Positions 8,722 through 17,700 are shown, counted from the first letter of the stretch. The stretch is 64,000 bases of DNA from Thermoplasma sp. (GCF_008709555.1 NZ_VYIJ01000003.1:73567-137566), one strand, 5' to 3'. Translations and numbers: made by a program. The notes: generated by a model not told the origin, from the letters alone.

Positions 8722-9048
8722 AGATAGGTATGTCACTTAGCTATATAAAGATAATCGATATTCCGATATCTTCCTTGAATTGCAGGAGAACCAATATGGG
8801 GAGTAGAAAAAGACGGAGCATTCCTCAGCCATGGTATAATCCTAGATTCATTGAGGATCGGAAAAGTTGATAAAGTGATATACAATAAGCCCTTACCGAT
8901 AATTTGATCGGCAGATCCTTTCGATAGCCGCATGTCTGGGTAGATGAATATAAAAGGTCTGTGGGCTCATTCCATATGTGGAATGTCGATGGCATTTCGG
9001 CTTTCAGCATGAATCTGCTGATCATTGGATAACGAGAAAGGTGGATAT
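8722..9048. promoter_or_regulatory. Divergent promoter region and rps8e leader with two hairpins
   Basis: This 327-base gap holds the leaderless promoter of the NifX-like gene at its left end and an ATATAAAAG box at about 8949-8957 for rps8e at its right. The rps8e transcript would therefore carry a leader of about 65-70 bases, unusual beside the many leaderless genes here. The leader contains two inverted repeats: CATTCCA/TGGAATG (8968-8974 and 8979-8985, 4-base loop) and TCAGCA/TGCTGA (9004-9009 and 9016-9021, 6-base loop), followed by the ribosome site AGGTGG before the ATG. A candidate 24-codon reading frame lies at 8796-8870. Confidence 0.5.
8796..8870 (+). CDS. Candidate 24-residue basic peptide
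   Basis: An ATG with a good ribosome site (AGGAG at 8784-8788, seven bases ahead) opens a 24-codon frame rich in Arg and Lys at its start (MGSRKRRSIPQPWYNP) and ends TGA. An A/T box (CTATATAAAG, 8741-8750) stands upstream but may instead serve the opposite gene. I do not recognise the peptide. It is too short for composition to argue strongly and may be chance. Confidence 0.2.
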   Translation: MGSRKRRSIPQPWYNPRFIEDRKS

Positions 9049-9432
9049 ATGACGATATTTCAGGGTAAATCTGGCAAGAAACCAACTGGCGGAAGCCTGA
9101 AGCAGTCTCGAAAGAAGAGGAGATTCGAGCTGGGCAGAGAGCCGACATTAACCAAGCTGGGCACGAAGACAGAGCGTAAGGTAATTCGCACAATGGGTGG
9201 GAATAGCAAGGTGATCCTGTTCACAGCGGAGACTGCAAACGTTTATGATGCAAATGAAAAGAAGATAAAGAAGGTCAAGATCATAACGGTCAAGGCCAAC
9301 CCTGCCAACAGCCATTACGTCCAGAGGAACATAATAAACAAGGGAACAGTCATAGCAACAGAGATAGGTGAAGCTGTCGTTACCTCCAGGCCAGGGCAGG
9401 ATGGTGTCGTCAATGCAAAGCTTCTGAAGTAA
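9049..9432 (+). CDS. rps8e: 30S ribosomal protein S8e
   Basis: From the ATG at 9049, chosen because AGGTGG lies just upstream and the protein then begins [15 protein letters not shown] as in archaeal S8e, the product has 127 residues. Family features are the Lys/Arg-rich N-terminus, [19 protein letters not shown], and [17 protein letters not shown]8e is an archaeal/eukaryotic component of the small subunit. It is followed one base later by srp19, so the two form an operon that links translation and protein targeting. The long structured leader suggests post-transcriptional control. Confidence 0.95.
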   Translation: MTIFQGKSGKKPTGGSLKQSRKKRRFELGREPTLTKLGTKTERKVIRTMGGNSKVILFTAETANVYDANEKKIKKVKIITVKANPANSHYVQRNIINKGTVIATEIGEAVVTSRPGQDGVVNAKLLK

Positions 9433-9433
9433 A

Positions 9434-9685
9434 ATGAGGTGCACACTCTACCTTCAGTATTTTTCAAAGGATATACCCAGATCAAAGGGCAGGCGCCTTT
9501 CTAGGAGTGTTCTGGCAAATTTTTCCGAGGAAAGGCTTCGCCGGATACTGGAAGAGGCTGGTATATCTTACGAGGTCAGGGATTGCTATTATCCCAGGAT
9601 CCCATGGCAGAAGACGAAGATGTATGTACTTGATTCAAATCTGAAGAAAACCTCGATACTGAAACTTATAGAGAAGAAGCTCTGA
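9434..9685 (+). CDS. srp19: Signal recognition particle 19 kDa protein
   Basis: The 83-residue protein is the short archaeal SRP19. It has YLQYFSKDIPRSKGRRLSRS, the conserved Arg/Lys-rich 7S RNA-binding stretch, then AGISYEVRDCYYPRIPW and a basic C-terminus. SRP19 clamps helices 6 and 8 of 7S RNA so that SRP54 can bind. It begins one base after the rps8e stop. A run rich in T (9695-9716) directly downstream would end the transcript inside the 3' end of the convergent priL gene. Confidence 0.95.
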   Translation: MRCTLYLQYFSKDIPRSKGRRLSRSVLANFSEERLRRILEEAGISYEVRDCYYPRIPWQKTKMYVLDSNLKKTSILKLIEKKL

Positions 9686-9689
9686 GGCG

Positions 9690-9716
9690 TTATCTGATTT
9701 TTCTGTTTCTTCTTTT
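9690..9716 (+). terminator. T-rich terminator of the rps8e-srp19 transcript
   Basis: Directly after the srp19 stop the coding strand reads TTATCTGATTTTTCTG followed by TTTCTTCTTTT, the oligo-T type of archaeal terminator. The same bases encode the basic C-terminus (KRRNRKIR) of PriL on the other strand, so the terminator overlaps a coding region. Confidence 0.5.
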
Positions 9717-10712
9717 GACCTCATAATAGGTCAGAGGATGCTTCATCCATTCCCTGTGGCATAGTGGATCATCATCCATATAGCATAGGTGGTTCGATCT
9801 CATTGTTTCGCATTTCGGAGGGGTATATTCTGTTCCGGATATCTCGCCTGAAATATGTTTTATCTGATATCTTGTTATATTCTCATCGAAATCAGGGGCA
9901 TTCCTGAAATAAGAGACGATCTCGTCTTCGGAATAACCTGCCTTGTGAAGAAAGCTTGCGAGGGCTAGCCTCCCCATATGTGAAACATTTACCCCGCTCT
10001 CAAGATTTTTGATTATCTCATTAATGCATGGTGGGAACATGCTGGCATCCCCCTTTCCCATGGATGCCCCGCTCCCATGGGCTTTCCTGTAGGCCTCCTT
10101 TATCCTCTCTAGGTCATCTGAAACCGGTCTTAGAAGAGTTACAGCATCTTCTTTGCGGATCTGATCCATTACGCCGAACAGAAATGAAACGAAGGCCTCC
10201 CTAAGGATCTTAACCATAACATCGTTCTGAACATATACGTATCCTGCCCTGACTATCTGATTGGAGAGCCTGTACCTTGATCCTGTAACCCTGCTGGCAT
10301 ACGTGGCGAAATCGGTCACATCGAGCCTGTAGAGATGATCCTTCTTTATCTGTTCCCCCTCCACGGATATATCTATGCCGAGTCTTCTCCCGAATTCCTC
10401 TAGGTCCTCATAGTGCTGGGCTCCGATTAGCTGCTTTTCGGCGGTATCCCTTGCCTTTATGATCGTCCTTGCCGTTATGATATTCTCATCAATCGCCACA
10501 AGGATCCAGATAATGAAGGCTAATTCTCTGTTCTCCAATGATATGTATGATTGGTCGCCACGGACTGCGCCTTCCACAAAGGCAAAAGCTGCCTTCTTAA
10601 TTGAAGCGTATTCCGAATTCAGGTCTGAGCCGCTGGCCTCAGATATAGAGGCCCCAGCGATCTCCCTTATCATGTCCGAATTCAATATTTGTCTTTTGTC
10701 CGGAAATATCAT
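9690..10712 (-). CDS. priL: DNA primase large subunit PriL
   Basis: The 340-residue protein has the two-domain layout of archaeal/eukaryotic PriL/p58. The C-terminal part carries four spaced cysteines (in FPPCINEI, PPKCETM and NHLCYMDDDPLCHREW) that ligate the [4Fe-4S] cluster, and the helical VNVSHMGRLALASFLHKAGYSEDEIV typical of the family. With the catalytic small subunit PriS, which is not in this window, it makes RNA/DNA primers. The ATG overlaps the stop of the prolidase gene by four bases (10709-10712), so the two are co-transcribed. Confidence 0.9.
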   Translation of the reverse strand: MIFPDKRQILNSDMIREIAGASISEASGSDLNSEYASIKKAAFAFVEGAVRGDQSYISLENRELAFIIWILVAIDENIITARTIIKARDTAEKQLIGAQHYEDLEEFGRRLGIDISVEGEQIKKDHLYRLDVTDFATYASRVTGSRYRLSNQIVRAGYVYVQNDVMVKILREAFVSFLFGVMDQIRKEDAVTLLRPVSDDLERIKEAYRKAHGSGASMGKGDASMFPPCINEIIKNLESGVNVSHMGRLALASFLHKAGYSEDEIVSYFRNAPDFDENITRYQIKHISGEISGTEYTPPKCETMRSNHLCYMDDDPLCHREWMKHPLTYYEVKRRNRKIR

Positions 10713-11791
10713 GATACTTCTATTAGTTCGTATGTTGGTGCACTGGTTATCTTCTCGTATCCGTCCTTTGTGACCACCACATCATCCTCTATCCTCACAC
10801 CGCCGAATCCTGGCACGTATATACCAGGCTCTACGGTGACCACCATGTTAGCCTTCAGTGGGAAGTCCATGCTTGGGGACAGCGCAGGATGATCGTGGAC
10901 CTCTAGTCCAACTCCGTGTCCAAGCGAATGTATGAAACGGCCCTTATACTTTGTGGAATCGATGACGTTCCTGGCAGCTCCATCAACATCCCTGCCGTTT
11001 GCGCCGTCTTTTATGCTCCTCATTCCTGCGGCCTGCGCCTCCTTGACTATGTTGTACATTTCCCTCTGTTCTTCATTGGCCTTTCCGAACACGACTGTCC
11101 TTGTTATGTCAGAACAGTAACCCATGTAACGGGCACCGTAATCCATGAGGACAAAGTCACCCCGCTTCAGCTTTGCCTGCCCTGGAGAATAGTGGGGCAT
11201 GGCAGCATTCTGGCCAAATGCGACTATGGTATCAAAAGATGGCCCTGAAGCTCCGTTCTTCATCATAAGGTAAACGATCTTGGATGCAACCTCGTATTCG
11301 GTGATACCCTCCTTCAGTCCATCCAAAACCTCTGGAAGCACCTCGCTGCCTATCTTGGCAGCCTCCTTTATCTTTTTGAGCTCCTCAGGCTGCTTTATCT
11401 TCCTCGCCTCGAGTATGCTTGCTGATACGTCCAGAAATTCCTTATCGGGGACTATCCTGAGAAGCATCTTATAGGATGCCAGTGAAAGTGACTGATAGTT
11501 CAGGCCAACAGTGTTAACATCCTTGAGAAGTTCCCTCAGTATGTTCTGGAAATCCGTGGAATTTCTGAATATTCTAACGTCCATTCCAGTCTCCTTTGCA
11601 GCCTGTTCTTCAAGTTGTGATGTAACGATAGTGGTGCCGTTCTTTCCAACTATAAGGGCAGATCCCTCAAATATTCCATTTGTTGTCTGCGTCACATAGG
11701 TGAACGTGGGATCTCTGGCGCTCTCTGATGCGTTGTATATGAGGACTGTGTCCACTTCTCTGGCGTATTCGAAAATTCTCTTTACATCCAT
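10709..11791 (-). CDS. pepQ: Xaa-Pro aminopeptidase/prolidase, M24 family
   Basis: The 360-residue protein has an N-terminal creatinase-type domain (about 1-125) and a C-terminal pita-bread domain. The five metal ligands are visible: DYGARYMGYCSDITRT (two Asp), SLGHGVGLEVHD (His), VTVEPGIYVPG (Glu) and GVRIEDDVVV (Glu). It removes residues before proline or splits X-Pro dipeptides in the cytoplasm, suiting an organism living on peptides. It lies upstream of priL with a four-base overlap and diverges from radB across about 125 bases. Confidence 0.9.
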   Translation of the reverse strand: MDVKRIFEYAREVDTVLIYNASESARDPTFTYVTQTTNGIFEGSALIVGKNGTTIVTSQLEEQAAKETGMDVRIFRNSTDFQNILRELLKDVNTVGLNYQSLSLASYKMLLRIVPDKEFLDVSASILEARKIKQPEELKKIKEAAKIGSEVLPEVLDGLKEGITEYEVASKIVYLMMKNGASGPSFDTIVAFGQNAAMPHYSPGQAKLKRGDFVLMDYGARYMGYCSDITRTVVFGKANEEQREMYNIVKEAQAAGMRSIKDGANGRDVDGAARNVIDSTKYKGRFIHSLGHGVGLEVHDHPALSPSMDFPLKANMVVTVEPGIYVPGFGGVRIEDDVVVTKDGYEKITSAPTYELIEVS

Positions 11792-11917
11792 GATGCAAGA
11801 TTTTACCTGTGAATATAACTCTTTGCAATTTCATCCATATATCATATTTGCCGCGCATGGATGCGGGCAGGCTCTCATGGAAATGAAAATATACCTTATG
11901 GATATATGAATTCCATA

Positions 11918-12607
11918 ATGGATGAGATCTCGCTGGAGCAGGGGGTCAGAAGACTGCAGACAGGCATTAACTGCATAGATGCAATGCTAAATGGGGGGCT
12001 AGAAGGCGGCATAATAACCGAGATATTCGGTGAGGGAGGATCTGGAAAGACCAACATATGCATGATCGCATCCTGTTCCGTTATGAGTCAGGGACTGAAG
12101 GTTGTATACATAGACTCGGAGGGGCTTTCTCCCGAGAGGTTTATGGCAGTCTGCCATTCGGATATTTCAAAGTTCAAGCTCTTCAGAGTCTATTCCCTGG
12201 ACGATCAGGAGGTGGCGATAATGAAAGCCTCCAAGATGGCAGATAAGGATCAGAAGATCGGCATGATCGTTCTAGACTCATTTTCTGAATTCTTCAGACT
12301 GGAGCGCAGCGATGACAGACAGGCGAGGATAGTCGATTTCCAGAGGCAGCTGTCTCTCCTGTCCTCAGTGGCTGCCAAGAAAAATATACCGGTACTGATA
12401 ACGAATCAGATATACCAGGATATAGACAACAGGACCCTGCAGCCATTCGGAGGGTTTCTGGTGGATCATGCGATGAAGGCAATTCTTAGGATAGAAAAGT
12501 TACCGGATGGAAGGAGGAAGATAAGCGTGACCAAGCACAGATCCATAAAGGAAGGGGTGGCTGCATTCTTCCGCATAACGGATGATGGGGTGAACTGCGA
12601 GGGGTGA
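11918..12607 (+). CDS. radB: RadB, archaeal RadA paralogue
   Basis: From the ATG at 11918 the protein has 229 residues, the usual RadB size, without the N-terminal helix-hairpin-helix domain of RadA. Walker A is GEGGSGKT (residues 38-45) and Walker B is IGMIVLDSF. An AAAATATA stretch near 11886-11893 stands about 26 bases before this ATG, arguing against the longer frame from 11861; an ATG at 11906 is a close alternative. RadB binds RadA and Holliday-junction enzymes and regulates recombination. fen follows after three bases, making a repair operon. Confidence 0.9.
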   Translation: MDEISLEQGVRRLQTGINCIDAMLNGGLEGGIITEIFGEGGSGKTNICMIASCSVMSQGLKVVYIDSEGLSPERFMAVCHSDISKFKLFRVYSLDDQEVAIMKASKMADKDQKIGMIVLDSFSEFFRLERSDDRQARIVDFQRQLSLLSSVAAKKNIPVLITNQIYQDIDNRTLQPFGGFLVDHAMKAILRIEKLPDGRRKISVTKHRSIKEGVAAFFRITDDGVNCEG

Positions 12608-12610
12608 AGC

Positions 12611-13621
12611 ATGGGAACCGATATATCAGATATAGTTGTGAGCCATGAGACTTCGCTCAAGGATCAGGGTAACCAAACATTCTCAATAGATACATACAAC
12701 ATACTGTACCAGCTGCTCAGCAATGTCAGGCAGTATGACGGGATGCCTCTAATGGATTCTCATGGGAACGTGACTTCTCATCTCTATGGTATATTCTATC
12801 GGACGGTCAATCTTATCGAAAATAAGATAAAGCCTGTCTACGTCTTCGATGGAAAACCAAGCCCGCTCAAGAACCGTACTATTAGTGAGAGACAGCTCAT
12901 GAAGGAGAAGGCCAAGGTTGAACTTGAGGAGGCCATAGAGCGGGGGGAGGAGAATCTCAGGCAGTATTACTCCCGTATAAACTACATAACACCGCAGATA
13001 GTTGATGATACTAAGAAACTGCTGGACTACATGGGTGTACCATACGTCGATGCGCCTTCAGAGGGAGAAGCTCAGGCATCGTACATGACGAAAAAGAATG
13101 TGGATGGCGTTATTTCCCAGGATTATGACTGCCTGCTCTTCGGTGCCAGGAAGGTCCTGAGGAACTTTGCCATATACGGTCGGAGGAAAGTTCCCAGGAA
13201 GAATATATATAAAACAGTGTATCCGGAATACATACTCCTGGACGAGGTTCTCTCCATTAATCAGATAAATCAGGAACAGCTCATAGGCATCGGTGTACTG
13301 GTTGGGACAGATTTCAATGAGGGAATAAAGGGTATAGGGGCAAAGAAGGCCCTTGCGCTCATAAAGAAGGAGGGGGATATACGGGCTGTTCTAAAAAGGA
13401 TCGGAAAGGACATAGAAAACCTCGACGAAATAATGAACTTCTTCAGGAATCCGCCGGTCGTGGATTACGATTTCAGGTTCAACAGGCCAGATACCGAGGC
13501 AATAGAGCATTTCCTATGCGATGAACATGATTTCTCCAGGGAGAGGATAAGGGATCACCTGGAATCTCTTAAGAAGAGCTATCAGGGGACCACTCAGTTC
13601 AGGCTCGACAGCTTTGATTAA
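12611..13621 (+). CDS. fen: Flap endonuclease FEN-1
   Basis: The 336-residue protein has the N and I nuclease regions of archaeal FEN-1. Acidic metal ligands are seen in SIDTYN (Asp27), [10 protein letters not shown] (Asp80), APSEGEAQA (Glu151, Glu153) and SQDYDCLL (Asp171, Asp173). A helix-hairpin-helix follows ([21 protein letters not shown]). The C-terminus TQFRLDSFD is a PCNA-interacting box ending FD rather than FF. FEN-1 removes 5' flaps in Okazaki fragment maturation and repair. It starts three bases after radB. Confidence 0.95.
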   Translation: MGTDISDIVVSHETSLKDQGNQTFSIDTYNILYQLLSNVRQYDGMPLMDSHGNVTSHLYGIFYRTVNLIENKIKPVYVFDGKPSPLKNRTISERQLMKEKAKVELEEAIERGEENLRQYYSRINYITPQIVDDTKKLLDYMGVPYVDAPSEGEAQASYMTKKNVDGVISQDYDCLLFGARKVLRNFAIYGRRKVPRKNIYKTVYPEYILLDEVLSINQINQEQLIGIGVLVGTDFNEGIKGIGAKKALALIKKEGDIRAVLKRIGKDIENLDEIMNFFRNPPVVDYDFRFNRPDTEAIEHFLCDEHDFSRERIRDHLESLKKSYQGTTQFRLDSFD

Positions 13622-13681
13622 TATACTGCTAATGGAATTAGAATTCACTAAATATTTATATAGATAAATGAATTACCGATA

Positions 13682-13697
13682 AGGAGGTGTGCAGTTG
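13682..13697 (+). promoter_or_regulatory. Ribosome-binding site that decides a TTG start
   Basis: AGGAGGT (13682-13688) is a near-perfect Shine-Dalgarno sequence. The apparent GTG at 13689 directly abuts it and cannot be used, whereas the TTG at 13695 lies six bases beyond. A TATA-like AAATATTTATATAG lies near 13652-13665, giving a short leader. Confidence 0.6.
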
Positions 13698-14939
13698 GAG
13701 GCAAATTTGAGTTTCAGCCAATCGGCAAAGATAAGATCGCTAGCGTTCACTTCCCTTGGTCACTTTACGAACGATTTCAACATACTCCTTTTCTCGGTTC
13801 TGATAACGTACTATCATTCTGATTTTGGAATAAGTCTTGCACTGCTTGGTGCAGTGGCAATAATTTACAGCATAATAAGTGGATTGCTCAGCACCCCCTT
13901 AGGCAGGTATGCAGATAAGACGCGCAGATACAGGTTTCTGCTGCTCATGGGCTTTGTGATACTCGGCATTTCGATATATCTCTTCGCGTTATCTTTCGTA
14001 TCGGCGAGTATAGCTCTCCCCGTCATGATCGTAGCATCGATCCTGTTCGGTTTCGGTCAGGCGTTCTATCATCCACTGGGGAGTTCCATACTCAATCTGA
14101 CGTACGGAAATTCATCTGCATCCGCACTGGGAATAAACGGTGCGTTTGGAAGCATTGGACGATCCGCTCTGCCTATAATACTCGTACCGTTGATAATTCT
14201 CGTCGGTGAGAAGTATGCACTGATCATACTCGGTACCTACATGATCCTCGCTGGCATAATAATATACGGCGGCCTGGCATTCATCAGAGAGCACGAGATC
14301 CCGCAGAGATCAAGGTCAGCCAGTTCAACTAGGAACCGCGAGATGCTTTCAAGGTATTCAAGCGTCCTTGCGGTGATCGTTGCGATGGTATTCATAAGGG
14401 CCATGTTTCTCACAGGAACCACGACATACATATCGCAGTTTGTTCTCGATCGTGTCAAATCGGAAACGATAATGAGCATAGTGCTGACCATGAGCTTCCT
14501 CACGGCTGTTGGAGGACAGCCTTACTTTGGTAGACTGACCCAGAGACATGGGGGTAAGTTCACGATCGGGATTACAACTGGCCTCTCGACGCTCTTTTTC
14601 ATCATCTTCATGCTGGCCGGCACAAATCCCATATTAAACACGGTCACCTATGCACTCTATGTATTCACCGCATTCTCTGGTTTTCCCGTTCTGATGGGCT
14701 ATGTGAACCAGATCGTTCCAAGGGATATATCGACAACCGCAGGCGGTATGGTCTGGGGGCTCGGCAATACTGTGGGCGGTGGAATAGGTATCGCTGTAAT
14801 ATCTATTCTGCTCTACTTCCATATAACTCTGGTCGAGACCATGTGGATAATGACCATATTTGGGGCAGCCTCGCTCGTGCTCTTCCCGTTCATTCCCAGC
14901 AGGAGCAGTGCCGCCAGACTGAAAGCTTCCGCTTCGTAA
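13695..14939 (+). CDS. Major facilitator superfamily transporter (12-helix type)
   Basis: The protein has about 414 residues from the TTG start. It shows 12 hydrophobic segments and the loop 2-3 signature GRYADKTRRYR with a later copy at GRLTQRHGGK. The beginning HFTNDFNILLFSVLITYY resembles the fosmidomycin-resistance/YfkF-like MFS group, so drug or small-molecule export is the best guess; the substrate cannot be read from sequence. It sits alone between fen and the ribosomal operon with its own promoter. Confidence 0.8.
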   Translation: MEANLSFSQSAKIRSLAFTSLGHFTNDFNILLFSVLITYYHSDFGISLALLGAVAIIYSIISGLLSTPLGRYADKTRRYRFLLLMGFVILGISIYLFALSFVSASIALPVMIVASILFGFGQAFYHPLGSSILNLTYGNSSASALGINGAFGSIGRSALPIILVPLIILVGEKYALIILGTYMILAGIIIYGGLAFIREHEIPQRSRSASSTRNREMLSRYSSVLAVIVAMVFIRAMFLTGTTTYISQFVLDRVKSETIMSIVLTMSFLTAVGGQPYFGRLTQRHGGKFTIGITTGLSTLFFIIFMLAGTNPILNTVTYALYVFTAFSGFPVLMGYVNQIVPRDISTTAGGMVWGLGNTVGGGIGIAVISILLYFHITLVETMWIMTIFGAASLVLFPFIPSRSSAARLKASAS

Positions 14940-15005
14940 TGGCTAACCTGGCCATTACGGATCGATTTTGGTAAGGCAACAGGAACATTCCTATGACACT
15001 GATAA

Positions 15006-15046
15006 CGTTTATATGACGAAAAAATATATCGAACGGACAGGATGAT
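15006..15046 (+). promoter_or_regulatory. Promoter and ribosome site of the rps13-rps4-rps11-rpoD operon
   Basis: Two TATA-like stretches, GTTTATATG (15006-15014) and AAAAAATATATCG (15019-15031), precede rps13. The first would start transcription near 15036, and the leader then contains AGGATGATC, matching the archaeal anti-Shine-Dalgarno consensus GGTGATC, four bases before the ATG at 15050. Confidence 0.5.
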
Positions 15047-15049
15047 CTA

Positions 15050-15565
15050 ATGGCTAAGGGATCTGCAAATAATGTTAAGGTCAATGAAGAGGCCGGCAAG
15101 GGACAGCCGGAAAAAAAGGAAAATAAGGATTTCCAGTACATAGTACGTATCGCTAACAAAGATCTGAACGGAGAGCGCCTTCTGCCACTGGCACTGTCGG
15201 ATCTGAAGGGTATTGGTGAGAGGCTAGGCTATGTCATAGCCGAGAGGCTTGATCTTCCCATAGACAAGAAAATAGGGGAACTGAAGGAGGATCAGCTGGA
15301 GAAACTCAGAGAGTATGTGGAAGCCAAGGAGTATGATCTTCCAGATTGGCTTCTCAATCACAGGAGAGAACCAGTAACGGGAAAAAATCTGAATCTTGTT
15401 TCAACCGATCTTGAGATCCAGGTGCAGGAGGACATCAACCTGATGAAGAAGATAAGGTCATATAAGGGAATAAGGCATGAAAAAGGTAAGAAGGTCAGAG
15501 GCCAGAGGACAAGATCCAACGGAAGGAAGGGTCTGAGCATAGGCGTAGTAAGAAAGAAGGAATGA
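15050..15565 (+). CDS. rps13: 30S ribosomal protein S13
   Basis: The 171-residue protein has a charged N-terminal extension of about 30 residues and then the S13 core: FQYIVRIANKDLNGERLL, the helix-hairpin-helix LSDLKGIGERLGYVIAERL, and the basic C-terminus KKVRGQRTRSNGRKG that reaches the decoding centre. It is first in the conserved archaeal order rps13-rps4-rps11-rpoD. The ATG is chosen on the ribosome site just upstream. Confidence 0.95.
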   Translation: MAKGSANNVKVNEEAGKGQPEKKENKDFQYIVRIANKDLNGERLLPLALSDLKGIGERLGYVIAERLDLPIDKKIGELKEDQLEKLREYVEAKEYDLPDWLLNHRREPVTGKNLNLVSTDLEIQVQEDINLMKKIRSYKGIRHEKGKKVRGQRTRSNGRKGLSIGVVRKKE

Positions 15566-15575
15566 GGTCGATAAT

Positions 15576-16175
15576 ATGGGAGATCCTAAGTTTCATCACA
15601 AGAAATATTCAACGCCTCGCCATCCATGGGAGAAGGAAAGAATCGATGAGGAAAATAAGATCGTCGTCAAGTACGGTCTGAAGAACAAGAAGGAGATATG
15701 GAGGAGCGAGGCACTGCTCTCATCGATAAGGTCGCAGGCAAGGGACCTCAGGGCCAGGCTGAGGACAAACGATGTGAATGCACAGAAGCAACTGGAGATG
15801 ATGGTAAAGAGACTGAACAGGTACAAGCTGCTCAGCGAAAACGCGACGCTGGATGATGTTCTTTCCCTGACCGTGGAGAATATACTTGACAGGCGTCTTC
15901 AGACCATAGTGTTCAGAAAGAATATGGCGATCAGCGTAAGGCAGGCCAGGCAGCTCATAACGCATGGCCACATATCGGTTGCCGGTAGACGCGTTACAGT
16001 TCCTGGAATGCTTGTTGAGGCTAAGGATGAGGATTCGATATCCTATGAGGAGAATTCCCCTGTTGCTAACGAACTCCATCCAATAAGGCAGGCACTTTTG
16101 GCACCAGCCCAGCGTTCTGCCGATCTGAAGGAGGGCCAGGGCGAAGCTTCAGAGGAGGGTGAGTCAAATGAATAA
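15576..16175 (+). CDS. rps4: 30S ribosomal protein S4
   Basis: The 199-residue protein shows the archaeal S4/eukaryotic S9 form: N-terminal basic region, [16 protein letters not shown], and the S4 RNA-binding domain around [21 protein letters not shown] with [20 protein letters not shown]. The C-terminal 30 residues are acidic and low in complexity ([14 protein letters not shown]). It nucleates small-subunit assembly. Ten bases separate it from rps13, and its 3' end overlaps rps11. Confidence 0.95.
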   Translation: MGDPKFHHKKYSTPRHPWEKERIDEENKIVVKYGLKNKKEIWRSEALLSSIRSQARDLRARLRTNDVNAQKQLEMMVKRLNRYKLLSENATLDDVLSLTVENILDRRLQTIVFRKNMAISVRQARQLITHGHISVAGRRVTVPGMLVEAKDEDSISYEENSPVANELHPIRQALLAPAQRSADLKEGQGEASEEGESNE

Positions 16176-16551
16176 GACAGGAATTGCCCATATTTATGCA
16201 TCACAGAACAACACCATAATTCATGTAACAGATCCTACTGGAGCAGAAACCATAGCTATGGTTTCAGGTGGAATGGTTGTAAAGAACGACAGGGATCAGG
16301 CTAGCCCATATGCGGCAATGAAGGCGGCTGATATGGTCTCTGAAGCCCTGAAGGAGAAGGAGATAACTGATCTCATAATCAAGGTTCGAGCCCCGGGCGG
16401 AAATAAATCGAAGATACCTGGCCCAGGTGCTCAGGCAGCAATAAGGGCGCTATCCAGAGCAGGGCTCAAGATAGTTCGTATTGAGGAAGTAACTCCTATT
16501 CCCCATGATGGTACGAAGAAGAAGGGGGGAAAGAGAGGGAGAAGGGTCTGA
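16168..16551 (+). CDS. rps11: 30S ribosomal protein S11
   Basis: Starting at the ATG at 16168 (GGAGGGTGA seven bases ahead) the protein has 127 residues. Typical phrases are [58 protein letters not shown] and the basic tail [12 protein letters not shown]11 lines the platform near the Shine-Dalgarno helix. The start overlaps the last eight bases of rps4, and rpoD begins directly after its stop, so the operon is tightly coupled. Confidence 0.95.
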   Translation: MNKTGIAHIYASQNNTIIHVTDPTGAETIAMVSGGMVVKNDRDQASPYAAMKAADMVSEALKEKEITDLIIKVRAPGGNKSKIPGPGAQAAIRALSRAGLKIVRIEEVTPIPHDGTKKKGGKRGRRV

Positions 16552-17367
16552 ATGGAAGTTAAAATTTTCAAACTTTCAGATAAATACATAAGATTTGAGA
16601 TAGATGGTATAACACCGTCTCAGGCAAACGCACTCAGGCGTACACTCATAAACGATATCCCAAAGCTAGCCATAGAAAACGTGACTTTTCATCATGGAGA
16701 AATAAGGGATTCTGAGGGAAACGTTTACGATTCATCACTGCCGCTGTTTGATGAAATGGTTGCGCATCGTCTTGGCCTGATACCGCTGAAAACGGATCTG
16801 AGCATGAATTTCAGGGATCAGTGTTCATGCGGTGGCAAGGGCTGTTCGCTCTGCACGGTCACGTATTCAATAAACAAGCTTGGACCGTCCACAGTTCTTT
16901 CATCAGATCTCCAGGCTGTGAGCCATCCGGATCTTGTGCCGGTAGATGGTGAGATACCCATAGTGAAACTTGGAGCAAAGCAGGCCATACTCATCACCGC
17001 CGAAGCTATCCTTGGGACTGCGAAGGAACATGCCAAGTGGCAGGTCACATCAGGTGTTTCGTACAAATATCACAGGGAGTTTCACGTTTCCAAGAAGGAC
17101 TTTGAGGACTGGCAGAAGTTGAAGGAAGCTTGCCCGAAATCAGTGATGGGCGAGACCGAGACAGAGATAGTATTCACAGACGATTTCGGTTGTAACGACT
17201 TGAATGTATTGTTCGAATCCGATGGCGTGAATATAGTCGAGGACGACAGCAGGTTCATATTCCAGTTTGAAACTGATGGTTCACTGACGGCAAAGGAAAC
17301 GCTACTTTACGCTCTCAACCGTCTGAAGGACAGATGGGATATGCTCGTGGAGAGCCTTTCGGAGTGA
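16552..17367 (+). CDS. rpoD: DNA-directed RNA polymerase subunit D
   Basis: The 271-residue protein is the archaeal homologue of Rpb3/alpha. Dimerisation motifs are [21 protein letters not shown] near the N-terminus and the C-terminal [17 protein letters not shown] cysteine cluster [11 protein letters not shown] (Cys91, 93, 98, 101) sits in the domain that holds one or two Fe-S clusters in some archaea; four cysteines here could bind a single cluster or a zinc. The ATG follows the rps11 stop with no gap. The rpl18e-rpl13-rps9 genes that often follow in other archaea are absent; a tRNA gene lies downstream instead. Confidence 0.95.
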   Translation: MEVKIFKLSDKYIRFEIDGITPSQANALRRTLINDIPKLAIENVTFHHGEIRDSEGNVYDSSLPLFDEMVAHRLGLIPLKTDLSMNFRDQCSCGGKGCSLCTVTYSINKLGPSTVLSSDLQAVSHPDLVPVDGEIPIVKLGAKQAILITAEAILGTAKEHAKWQVTSGVSYKYHREFHVSKKDFEDWQKLKEACPKSVMGETETEIVFTDDFGCNDLNVLFESDGVNIVEDDSRFIFQFETDGSLTAKETLLYALNRLKDRWDMLVESLSE

Positions 17368-17456
17368 TCTGCAGCGGCATCGACAATTGTCTGCAGATAA
17401 AAGAATTTATATTTCTGATATTAATTCCGTAATGCCTTAGGGCGCTTGTATCTGAA

Positions 17457-17529
17457 GCGGGTGTGGTGTAGCCTGGCAACACGCGAGCTTGCCAAGCTCG
17501 TGCCTCGGGTTCAAATCCCGACATCCGCA
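17457..17529 (+). tRNA. tRNA-Gly (GCC)
   Basis: A full cloverleaf: acceptor stem GCGGGTG pairs with CATCCGC (17522-17528, one G-U), anticodon stem CGAGC/GCTCG closes the loop TTGCCAA (17489-17495) with anticodon GCC at 17491-17493, and the T arm contains GGTTCAAATCCC. Discriminator A at 17529; no CCA and no intron encoded. It lies 89 bases after rpoD. Confidence 0.95.
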
Positions 17530-17564
17530 TCATTTTGGGGAGACAAGATTTATAGGAAATCCAT

Positions 17565-17640
17565 GGGTTTGATGGAAGCTGTAAAACTATCCTTCGGACA
17601 AGAGATACACGGGCTTCACCATGGAAAGATTCAATAATTA
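17565..17640 (+). repeat. Dispersed degenerate repeat, copy 3
   Basis: GGTTTGATGGAAGCT and the following TAAAACTATCCTTCGGACAAGAGATACACGGGCTTC-like block resemble the segments at 2644 and, inverted, at 57123. One frame reads MEAVKLSFGQEIHG. It lies 35 bases behind tRNA-Gly, a common landing site for mobile DNA, and carries only the first part of the longer remnants. Confidence 0.55.
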
Positions 17641-17700
17641 ATGATCATACGCAGTACCGACAAAGACAGGGTTCGTGCGGCCCAAATCAGCGCCTGTTAG

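Noticed and set aside
13689..13694. GTG at 13689 as start of the MFS transporter
   Set aside because: It overlaps the AGGAGGT ribosome site; the TTG at 13695 has proper spacing.
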